Shown here in pieces: positions 11,712 through 19,597 of a stretch of DNA of 64,000 bases. Numbering within the stretch: the first letter of the stretch is position 1; every line of letters begins with the position of its first letter. Position numbers and translations under genes: made by a program. The notes under the pieces were generated by a model that was not told the DNA's origin, did no database searches, and saw nothing but the letters and a program-made list of their open reading frames with translations. Source of the stretch: an uncultured beta proteobacterium (lineage in GTDB: Bacteria > Pseudomonadota > Gammaproteobacteria > Burkholderiales > Burkholderiaceae_C); NCBI GenBank assembly GCA_903945325.1, contig CAJAVE010000131.1, positions 1-64,000 of the forward strand, given 5' to 3'.

Positions 11712-12248
11712 TCAACGCTTGCTGAACGACAAGGTGACCTCGCCCAGGCGCACGCCAAACTTGGACATCGCGGCCTTGTTCAGCATCACCTTGTCGCTCA
11801 TCAGGTACATCCAGTCATCAAACTGCACCTCAATGACCCTGCCATCCACTGGCAGGCTCAGCGTGTAGGTCCAGTGGAAAGCGTTGCCACTGCTTTCTCC
11901 CAAGGCTTCGCCCACCACATCGTCAGCGCGACCGACAAAGCGGCCCTCGCCGGTCTTGCGCAGCCGCCAGATGCGCTTTTGCCGGGTGCCGTCGGAGTAC
12001 AAGAAATCTTCGTCCAGCACACCCTCGTCGCCGGTCCACGTGCACACCATCACCACGGTAAAGCGTTTGACCACGGCACCCGATCGGTCGGTGAAAACGC
12101 CATAGGCGTCAAGCGTGCCGTTGAAGTACTGCTGCAAATCAAGCACGGGTTTTTCATTGGCATAGAGGGCGATGCCGGGCGAGGCGCAGCCCATGGCCGC
12201 CAGCGTAGAGGCCGCGGCCGTACTGGCCAGGAGGAGTCGTCTTTTCAT
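11712..12248 (-). CDS. DUF3833-like lipoprotein
   Basis: MKRRLLLASTAAASTLAAMGCASPGIALYANEKPVLDLQQYFNGTLDAYGVFTDRSG; lipobox-like LAAMGC. Confidence 0.82.
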   Translation of the reverse strand: MKRRLLLASTAAASTLAAMGCASPGIALYANEKPVLDLQQYFNGTLDAYGVFTDRSGAVVKRFTVVMVCTWTGDEGVLDEDFLYSDGTRQKRIWRLRKTGEGRFVGRADDVVGEALGESSGNAFHWTYTLSLPVDGRVIEVQFDDWMYLMSDKVMLNKAAMSKFGVRLGEVTLSFSKR

Positions 12249-13564
12249 GGTGTTTTACGCAAGATGAGGGAATACAAAAGAAAGGCTGCCAGCAACTTGA
12301 GCGCGCAGGGCAGCACGCAATACGCCAGGCTCAGGGTCTGCAGCGCCTGCGGGTCGCGTGTGCCGGGCACGTATCCCAGGGCAGCCAGCAGTGGCAGTGC
12401 GACCCCGGCGGCCAGGGCCAGATTCAGCTTGGTAGCGAAATTCCACCAGCCAAAGTAGGCGCCTTCGGCTGTACCCCGGTCACCACTGTCGGCAATGGTG
12501 CCGGCCAGCAGTGCGCCGGGCAGGGCCAGGTCGGTTCCAAGCGCCGCGCCCGACAGGGCACAGACCACCAGAAACGCGACACTGTCACCGGCACCCAGGC
12601 TGGCCGCAAAAACAAAAACCGCCACCGACAGCAGCATGCCAACGCCCCATGTGCGGGCCAGGCCAAGAAGAGGGACCAAGCGCAGCCACAAGGGAATGGC
12701 CAGCGCCGCACTCAGGAAATAGCTACCCAGAAACAACGGCTCCCAGCTCGGTGCGACTTGGAGCCGGTCCTGCACAAAAAACAGCAGCAAGGTTGCAGGT
12801 ACGGCGCTGGCAATACCGTTGACCATGAACACCGCCAGCAATGCACGAAAGGCGGGGCGGGCAAATGGCAAAGTCAGACTGACAGGCGGAATACCCGCAA
12901 TGCCCGAATCCGGGACACCCAGCGCGCCACCTGAAGCGAGTTGGGTCTGCCGCGCGGGCGGCGGCAACATGGCACGACTCCAGGCCAACCAACCCACAAG
13001 AAGCGCTATAAAAAAAAGAGCTACCGATGCAGGCAATCCAAAGGCTAGTGGGCTAACGGATGCCAAAATAACGCCGAGCAGGCCCAAGCCCTCGCGCCAC
13101 GCCACTACCCGGCTGCGCTGCACCTCATCACCGCCCAGCCGCGCGCCCCAGGACTGGTGCAACACCGACAAGGCACTGTAGGCCGCGTAGGTCCATGCCA
13201 GCGCGATCACCAGCCAGACCATCAAATCGCTGCTGGCGCTGACCAGCGGGAAAAACAAAAGTGCGAAGCCTATGCCCAGGGCTAGCGCTGCCACTGCGCC
13301 CCAACGCAGCACAGAAAAAGGTGATCGACCAAACAAACGGTCGCTCCAGCGGCCCAGCAGCGGGTCGATGAATGCATCAAACAGACGCGCGCCCAGCAGC
13401 ACCGCACCCAGCGTCGCCAAGGGCATGCCAAACTCGCGCGCATAGTGGTTGGGCAGCAGCACGTAGAGTGGCAACGCCACAAAGGCGAGCGGCAAGCCCA
13501 TCAGGCCGTAGCGCCAACCCTGTTGCCAGTCGAAGGCGGTGACTGATGCAGTGTGTGCACTCAT
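12245..13564 (-). CDS. MFS transporter (GPH-like family)
   Basis: FVALPLYVLLPNHYAREFGMPLATLG...DAFIDPLLGRWSDR; ~12 hydrophobic segments; start/stop overlaps on both sides. Confidence 0.87.
   Translation of the reverse strand: MSAHTASVTAFDWQQGWRYGLMGLPLAFVALPLYVLLPNHYAREFGMPLATLGAVLLGARLFDAFIDPLLGRWSDRLFGRSPFSVLRWGAVAALALGIGFALLFFPLVSASSDLMVWLVIALAWTYAAYSALSVLHQSWGARLGGDEVQRSRVVAWREGLGLLGVILASVSPLAFGLPASVALFFIALLVGWLAWSRAMLPPPARQTQLASGGALGVPDSGIAGIPPVSLTLPFARPAFRALLAVFMVNGIASAVPATLLLFFVQDRLQVAPSWEPLFLGSYFLSAALAIPLWLRLVPLLGLARTWGVGMLLSVAVFVFAASLGAGDSVAFLVVCALSGAALGTDLALPGALLAGTIADSGDRGTAEGAYFGWWNFATKLNLALAAGVALPLLAALGYVPGTRDPQALQTLSLAYCVLPCALKLLAAFLLYSLILRKTP
13015..13053 (+). repeat. Diverged repeat A copy inside the MFS gene
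   Basis: gctataaaaaaaagagctaccgatgcaggcaatccaaaggctagtgggc; keeps the GCTAT...AGAGCTA...GCA.....GGCTA spacing but is diverged. Confidence 0.55.
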
Positions 13565-14181
13565 GCGGCGGCCCCGGCCAGCAGGGCGCTGCGCAGACGG
13601 GGCTCGCTGGTGGTCTCAGCCAGCCAGATGCCAAAGAACAGGCGGCTGAACTCGGCGTCGGGTACATTGGCACGCAGCTGGCCATTGAACCAGAACTGTG
13701 CGCCTGCGGTGGGCTGGTGGACGCCCGTGATGCGATCACCGGTCTGGACATCGGGGAATGCCGCTCGCATCGCAGTCAACCAATTCCTTTCTTGCACCGC
13801 CGAAATGCTTGCGCCACGGCGCATCTCATCCATCGAACGCTCGGCAATGGACTGCCCCTTGAGGCTGCGCAAATAGCTCAGTTCCAGTGCCAGCGCCGAT
13901 TGGGCGTAGCGGCTGGAACGAAAACCCGGTGCCACCCACAGAGCCGCGTCATACACTTCAAAGGCAAAAAAACGCATGCGGGCGGAGCCGCTCCATTGCG
14001 CATCGGGCAATTCGGTTGTGAGGTAGGTTGGAAGCGGTGGCGTGCGCGGTTTCGATGGCGGTGCCGTTACCGACTCCTGTGCCGCTGCCGGGCGCACCAA
14101 GCCCAGGGTCGCGCCGCCCAGCGCCGCGGCGGCACCGGCGGTGAGCAGCATGCGTCGTGCAGGCATCTTGAGGGTATTCAT
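13561..14181 (-). CDS. Chalcone isomerase-like family protein
   Basis: MNTLKMPARRMLLTAGAAAALGG...GSARMRFFAFEVYDAALWVAPGF...YLRSLKGQSIAERSMDEMRR. Confidence 0.82.
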   Translation of the reverse strand: MNTLKMPARRMLLTAGAAAALGGATLGLVRPAAAQESVTAPPSKPRTPPLPTYLTTELPDAQWSGSARMRFFAFEVYDAALWVAPGFRSSRYAQSALALELSYLRSLKGQSIAERSMDEMRRGASISAVQERNWLTAMRAAFPDVQTGDRITGVHQPTAGAQFWFNGQLRANVPDAEFSRLFFGIWLAETTSEPRLRSALLAGAAA

Positions 14182-14200
14182 GGACAGTCCGTTTGCGGCT

Positions 14201-15427
14201 TCAACCGCCCGGCTTGCGCAGGGTGTACTGCACCACGTCGATATTGCTTTCATCGAAAGCGGCTTCGCAATACGCCAGGTAAAACTCCCAGATGTGGATG
14301 AAGCGCTCATCGAATCCGGTTTGAAGCACCTCTGCACGCCGTGCCAGAAACGCCTCGCGCCAGCGCCGGAGTGTCTCGGCATAGTCGTGCCCAAAGGCCA
14401 GTTCTTCCACCACCTCCAGCCCGGCGGCTCGGGCCTGACGGCGGAATTCGCTGGGGCAGGGCAAGCAGCCACCGGGGAAGATGTACTGCTGGATAAAGTC
14501 AGTCGAGCCCACATAGCGCTCAAACAGGGCGTCATCAATGACGATGCTCTGCACACAGGCGTGGCCTCCAGGCTTGAGCAGCCGGGCTACGGTGGCAAAG
14601 TAGGTGGGCCAGTATTCGCGCCCAACCGCTTCCACCATTTCAATGGAGCAGATGGCGTCAAACGGTGCATCGCTGATGTCGCGGTAGTCCTGCAGACGCA
14701 GGTCAGCACGCTCGGTGGTACCCAGACGCTGCATGCGCTCCTGGGCAAACGCCAGCTGCTCGGTGCTCAGTGTCACACCGGTCACATGCGCGGCCATGTC
14801 CACCGTCGCCATCTCGGCCAGTGCGCCCCAGCCGCAGCCGATTTCCAGCACGCGGTCACCCGGTTGTACACGGGCTTGTTCCAGGGCGCGGCGGACCTTG
14901 GCCTTTTGCGCCTGCGGCATGGGCTGGCTCCGGTCTCCATTGAACCAGGCGCTGGAGTAGTTCATGGTCTCATCCAGCCACAGGCGGTAAAACGCATTCC
15001 CCAGGTCGTAGTGGGCGTGGATGTTCTTCTGGCTGTTGGCGCGCGTATTGCGGTTGAGCAGGTGCTTGATGCGGTAGAGCAGCCGTCCGGCCCAGGAACC
15101 GAAGATGACGCTGTCCACTTCGGCGCGGTTTTTCACGAGTACGCGCAGCAGTTCCACCAGATTCGGGGTGCTCCAGTCACCGGCAATATAGGTCTCGGCA
15201 AAGCCGATATCACCCGACTTGAGCGCAGCAGAAAACACGCTCCAGTTGTGCAAGCTCAGTGTCGCGTGCGGCAGGGCTCCCTGACCGAAGCGCTGCATGC
15301 TGCCGTCTGGCAGTTGCAGAGTCAGGCTGCCATGGCGCAAGTTTTGCAACAGGCGCATCACGCTGCGGGCTGCCGCAGGTGTGCCGGGTGGAAGGGTAAA
15401 CGTGGTGGGTGCGGTGGTGCTGTTCAT
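14201..15427 (-). CDS. Cyclopropane-fatty-acyl-phospholipid synthase-like SAM methyltransferase
   Basis: HYDLGNAFYRLWLDETMNYSSAWF, VLEIGCGWGALAEMA, IVIDDALFERYVGSTDFIQQYIFPGG. Confidence 0.93.
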   Translation of the reverse strand: MNSTTAPTTFTLPPGTPAAARSVMRLLQNLRHGSLTLQLPDGSMQRFGQGALPHATLSLHNWSVFSAALKSGDIGFAETYIAGDWSTPNLVELLRVLVKNRAEVDSVIFGSWAGRLLYRIKHLLNRNTRANSQKNIHAHYDLGNAFYRLWLDETMNYSSAWFNGDRSQPMPQAQKAKVRRALEQARVQPGDRVLEIGCGWGALAEMATVDMAAHVTGVTLSTEQLAFAQERMQRLGTTERADLRLQDYRDISDAPFDAICSIEMVEAVGREYWPTYFATVARLLKPGGHACVQSIVIDDALFERYVGSTDFIQQYIFPGGCLPCPSEFRRQARAAGLEVVEELAFGHDYAETLRRWREAFLARRAEVLQTGFDERFIHIWEFYLAYCEAAFDESNIDVVQYTLRKPGG

Positions 15428-15442
15428 GGAGGGCTCCATCGT

Positions 15443-16261
15443 TTAGCGGGTGGTAAAGGTGCCGGGCGGTACCGGTTTGACAAAGAAGGGGGTCTTTTTA
15501 ATGAATAGCTTGAGGGCCTGCCAGTGGATGCGCAGCACCACGCCCAGCGTCATGGCCGGGTACTGCCACAAAGCCCGGCGAATCGCCTGCGGCGTGATGG
15601 GCTCCAGCGTGCCACTGACACTGGTTTGAATCAGGGGGCCACTGGCATCGTCAAAGTCAATTCGCGCCACCGTGCGGTCGCGCTCAGGCGTCACCATGAA
15701 GCGAAAGCGGTAGCCACCCTCCACCGGCGCGAAGGGCGATACATGGAATACTTTTGCCGCACGCTGCTCCACGCCAAACTGCGGTTGGTCCAGCAGGTAG
15801 CAATGGCGTTCGCCAAAGGTGTTGTTCACTTCCACCACAATGGCACGCAGCGAACCGTCCTTGCGGTGGCAATACCAGAAACTGACAGGCTTGAAGGTGT
15901 GGCCCAGCACGCGGGGGTAACAGTGCAGCCAGACCTCGCCGTTGGCCGGGTCCGCGTACCGCCCGTTGGCCACGGTCCCAATACCTTCATCGGCCAGCAA
16001 ATTATCCAGCCAGGCCAGCGCGCCACCGCGCTCCGGGCCGCGCCCGTCGCCATGGTCGATGTCATAAAAGCTCAAAGGCGCAAAGCGGTTAAAGGCCAGC
16101 GCTCCGGATCCGTGGGTGCGCAACCGGCGCATGGGCAGCATCAGGAAGTAGTTACCGTAGGCGAACGCGTTGCGCACCGGTGCAAGCCGTGTGTGCCGCA
16201 CTTGCCCGAACCCGATCAAGGGGCCGAGCGGGTTTACGCGGGTGAATTCGGGTGCTGGCAT
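15443..16261 (-). CDS. DUF1365 domain-containing protein
   Basis: GQVRHTRLAPVRNAFAYGNYFLMLPMRRL...NPVSFWYCH-like segment, EVNNTFGERHCYLL. Confidence 0.92.
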   Translation of the reverse strand: MPAPEFTRVNPLGPLIGFGQVRHTRLAPVRNAFAYGNYFLMLPMRRLRTHGSGALAFNRFAPLSFYDIDHGDGRGPERGGALAWLDNLLADEGIGTVANGRYADPANGEVWLHCYPRVLGHTFKPVSFWYCHRKDGSLRAIVVEVNNTFGERHCYLLDQPQFGVEQRAAKVFHVSPFAPVEGGYRFRFMVTPERDRTVARIDFDDASGPLIQTSVSGTLEPITPQAIRRALWQYPAMTLGVVLRIHWQALKLFIKKTPFFVKPVPPGTFTTR

Positions 16262-16286
16262 GATGGTGTGAAAGTGCGGAAATGGC

Positions 16287-17579
16287 TCAGCGCGGTGTAC
16301 CGATTTCGGCCAGCAGGCGTTTGGCCACGGCCAGACCGGACTTCAGTCCGTCTTCATGGAATCCATAGCCGGTCCATGCGCCGCAAAAGTAGGTGTTGTT
16401 ATGACCCTGCAGCGCCACTACCTGGCGCTGGGCGCGAATAGCAGCCACGTCAAAGACCGGGTGCGCGTAGTCGAAACTGGCGTGTACGTGCGACGGTGCA
16501 ATTTCCACGACCGGGTTGAGTGACACCACCACAGGCTGTGCAAAAGGAACGGGCTGCAGCATGTTGATGAGATAGTGCAGGCAGACTTGGGCCGCGTCCT
16601 GACGCGCGTTGGCCGAGCGCTGGTAATTCCACGCGGCCCAGGCGCGCCTTTTGCGCGGCAGCACCGAGGTGTCGGTGTGCAGCACGGCACGGTTGGCCTG
16701 GTAGCGGATAGCGCCCAGCGTGTCGCGCTCCAGGCCGCTGGCGTCACCCAGCATCGCCAGCGACTGGTCCGAGTGGGTGGCAAAAACCACCTTGTCAAAG
16801 GACTCCGATTGGCCCTGCGCGTGAACGCTCACCCCCTGGGCATTGCGGGTGACCTGCGTGACGGAGGTGTTCAGGCGCTTGTCGGCGATGGATGCCGTGA
16901 TCTTGTCCACATAGTGGCGCGCACCACCGGCGACCGTCCACCACTGCGGCCGGTCGGTGATTTGCAGCAGGCCATGGTTATGGCAGAAGCGGATCATGGT
17001 GGCCACCGGGAATTGCAGCATCTGGTCAGTCGGGCAACTCCAGATGCAGCCCAGCATGGGCAGGAAATACCAGTCTCTGAACTCGGCGGACAGACGATGC
17101 TCGTCCAGGAATCCAGCCAGCGGCTGCATCAGCTCAGCCTCGGCACCGCGCTTGGCAATGTCGGTAGCCAGCTGATTGAAGCGGGTCACATCGCGCAGCA
17201 TGCGCAGAAATCGCGGGTTGATCAGGTTGCGCCTCTGGGCGAACACGGTGTTGAGGGATGAGCCGCTCCACTCCAGTGCCGCTTGCCCCTGAATAGCGGG
17301 CACCTGAACAGAGAAAGACATGTCCGAGCGTTCAGTCGAAACCTGCAGGTCATCAAACAATTGGATGAGCTGAGGGTAGGTGCGCTCATTGAAGACCAGA
17401 AAACCGGTGTCCACACCGTGGGTGATCGAACCCGTTGGCCCCGGCAGCGTCAGATCCACCGTGTGGGTGTGACCGCCGAAATAGTCGCCGGCTTCAAACA
17501 AAGTGATGTCTGCATGGCCGCGCAAAGCGTGGGCGGCGCCCAGACCAGAAATGCCGGATCCAATGATGGCAATTTTCAT
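16287..17579 (-). CDS. NAD(P)/FAD-dependent amine-oxidase-like oxidoreductase
   Basis: MKIAIIGSGISGLGAAHALRGHADITLFEAGDYFGGHTHTV...NNTYFCGAWTGYGFHEDGLKSG. Confidence 0.93.
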   Translation of the reverse strand: MKIAIIGSGISGLGAAHALRGHADITLFEAGDYFGGHTHTVDLTLPGPTGSITHGVDTGFLVFNERTYPQLIQLFDDLQVSTERSDMSFSVQVPAIQGQAALEWSGSSLNTVFAQRRNLINPRFLRMLRDVTRFNQLATDIAKRGAEAELMQPLAGFLDEHRLSAEFRDWYFLPMLGCIWSCPTDQMLQFPVATMIRFCHNHGLLQITDRPQWWTVAGGARHYVDKITASIADKRLNTSVTQVTRNAQGVSVHAQGQSESFDKVVFATHSDQSLAMLGDASGLERDTLGAIRYQANRAVLHTDTSVLPRKRRAWAAWNYQRSANARQDAAQVCLHYLINMLQPVPFAQPVVVSLNPVVEIAPSHVHASFDYAHPVFDVAAIRAQRQVVALQGHNNTYFCGAWTGYGFHEDGLKSGLAVAKRLLAEIGTPR

Positions 17580-17653
17580 GGCTGGTCTCCCGCAGGCAGG
17601 CCTGTTCCCATGCCAGTTGTGAGGGGCCGAAAGTCGAAGAATGTTTTCAAGTT

Positions 17654-17714
17654 CTGAGTTGATAGATTAAACCAGTCGGTAATTTTGCGACTGTTTAGTA
17701 ATTTATCAACTCAG
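17654..17714. promoter_or_regulatory. Candidate operator: 11-bp perfect inverted repeat with nested CAGTC/GACTG upstream of the lipid cluster
   Basis: CTGAGTTGATA (17654-17664) and TATCAACTCAG (17704-17714), 39-bp spacer, in an AT-rich intergenic region. Confidence 0.55.
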
Positions 17715-17783
17715 TAAGTTTTAAACCCCATATTTGATAGGGTTATCCAGCACAGCTTTCAACAAGTGAAGTACCGATACGCC

Positions 17784-19031
17784 TCACCAGGGGCGATCAG
17801 ACGCGGGTGTCGCCGTCAGCGGCAACAGGCGCTCCAGATTGACCTGAACCTTGACTTCCCGGTGCGGAACACTGGCAATGACACGGTAATCCCTGGTGCT
17901 TGTGTCGCGGATAGTGGGCTCCATGATCGGCATACCGCTTCGGCTGATCAGCACAGCCACTCGGGGGGTGCTGGTGTTAAAGCCCCGCTTGATGACGATG
18001 GCCACTTCATCGGTTGCCAGACGCACAAAAGAGCCAGGCTGGTAAATACCGACGGCCTTGATGAGGGCCGCACCCGTTTCGTCGACCTGTTTGTTCTCAT
18101 CGAAGTAACAGGCCTGCATGGCCGCGGCAGGCGAAATGGGTAACCGTCCAGCGCGGGGTGCCAGACGGGCTGCAAACATGTCGGCCCGTTGAATCAGTCT
18201 GGCAATTTGTTGCGCCGGGGTCCGGGTTTGCAGTGGGCCGGGGGTTTGGGTGTGGTGTTCGCGCACCGCGTCTAGCCAGTCGTTATCGGAAACACCCAAC
18301 CCAATCAGCATCTCTGCTGACCGTTCTGGGTGCACGTCGATGGCTTTGCGCTGTGCTGACGTTGGGGCTTCAACTTGTTTGGTCAATTGGTCCTGCAATG
18401 CTGTCATGCCAAGGTTCATGGTCAATGCCGCCATGCTCAATCGCCGCTCCTGCTCTTGTGGCCATTTCAGCACCTCGCGCGCGGCCAATCCACACATCAC
18501 GCTCACCAACATGGCGTGTGTCGCGCTGTACATCTGCACCTCCGTCGCCGATAGGTGGACCAGAGCGAACAGCGTGCCGTCGGGGTTGCGGCGCGAAAAC
18601 TTGTCCAACTGGTTGGTCAACCGATCCAGGCGCTCCATAAACTGGACGGCATGGGCATCCCGCAATATGGCGTTGGCCTGGACCTGTAGGTCCAGCCAGT
18701 CCGGGCGCTCATCGTCCTGCACGCCACGTCCACCCATTAAATCGCCAGTGATCTTGGCGCTGGCAATTTCCCCCAGCGATTTGCCGTCGCGCACCAGTCC
18801 ATGCAAACGCTCAACGTAGGCACGATGGTGTGCTTCCGAGTCAGCGACGTCAATAAACAAGCCTTCGCCACGCTGCTCCATGGCTGCCAGGTCTTCACGG
18901 GAGTCAATGACAAACGACCTTTTGGCCAGCAGGACACCGTTCTTGTCCATCAATGGAAAAGGAAGAGGCTGATGAAGGCGAATGGACTCGCCGCTAATGG
19001 GAACAAGGTGCATGGGTAAACGATTATGCAT
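17784..19031 (-). CDS. HD-GYP-like protein with degenerate catalytic motifs
   Basis: N-terminal LVPISGESIRLHQPLPFPLMDKNGVLLAKRSFVI as in HD-GYP proteins; HD and GYP motifs replaced (TMNLGMTALQDQL; VREHHTQTPGPLQ). Confidence 0.72.
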   Translation of the reverse strand: MHNRLPMHLVPISGESIRLHQPLPFPLMDKNGVLLAKRSFVIDSREDLAAMEQRGEGLFIDVADSEAHHRAYVERLHGLVRDGKSLGEIASAKITGDLMGGRGVQDDERPDWLDLQVQANAILRDAHAVQFMERLDRLTNQLDKFSRRNPDGTLFALVHLSATEVQMYSATHAMLVSVMCGLAAREVLKWPQEQERRLSMAALTMNLGMTALQDQLTKQVEAPTSAQRKAIDVHPERSAEMLIGLGVSDNDWLDAVREHHTQTPGPLQTRTPAQQIARLIQRADMFAARLAPRAGRLPISPAAAMQACYFDENKQVDETGAALIKAVGIYQPGSFVRLATDEVAIVIKRGFNTSTPRVAVLISRSGMPIMEPTIRDTSTRDYRVIASVPHREVKVQVNLERLLPLTATPASDRPW

Positions 19032-19093
19032 GGTGAGATCGACACCTTTGGGACACTCTTGAGCAGGTCATTCGTGCTGCTAGGATTGCAAGC

Positions 19094-19597
19094 ATGCAAA
19101 CCAATGACAAGCCCCCCACTTTTTTGGACAAGATGTGCAACCGCTCTGAGGTACCCCGGAGGTTGGCGGAATTGCCAAAACCCTGGGTGTTTACCAATGG
19201 CGTATTCGACGTGTTGCACCGTGGCCATGTCGTGTACCTGGCGCAGGCGCGTGAATTGGGTGGCAGCTTGATCGTGGCGTTGAACACCGACGCCTCCGTG
19301 CGCCGCCTGGGCAAGGGGGACGACAGGCCGCTGAACCAGGAAATGGACCGCGCCATCGTCATGGCCAGCCAGCAATCGGTGGATTTGGTGACGTGGTTTG
19401 ACGAAGATACACCGGTTCAGCTGATTTCCGAATTCCGTCCCGACATACTGGTCAAGGGAGGGGACTATGACATGTCCACATTGCCGGAAACGGCGTTGGT
19501 GGAGTCATGGGGCGGCCACGCGGTGGCACTGTCGTTTGTGCAAGGCTACTCCACCACGGCACTGCTCAAGAAGATTCGGGAACAACAACCGGTTTGA
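19094..19597 (+). CDS. rfaE2: D-glycero-beta-D-manno-heptose 1-phosphate adenylyltransferase
   Basis: VFTNGVFDVLHRGHVVYLAQARELGGSLIVALNTDASVRRLGKGDDRPLN nucleotidyltransferase motif. Confidence 0.93.
   Translation: MQTNDKPPTFLDKMCNRSEVPRRLAELPKPWVFTNGVFDVLHRGHVVYLAQARELGGSLIVALNTDASVRRLGKGDDRPLNQEMDRAIVMASQQSVDLVTWFDEDTPVQLISEFRPDILVKGGDYDMSTLPETALVESWGGHAVALSFVQGYSTTALLKKIREQQPV

Noticed and set aside
14042-15508. 488-aa plus-strand ORF across the CHI-like and CFA-like genes
   Set aside because: Shadow ORF opposite two recognisable minus-strand proteins; no domain signal.
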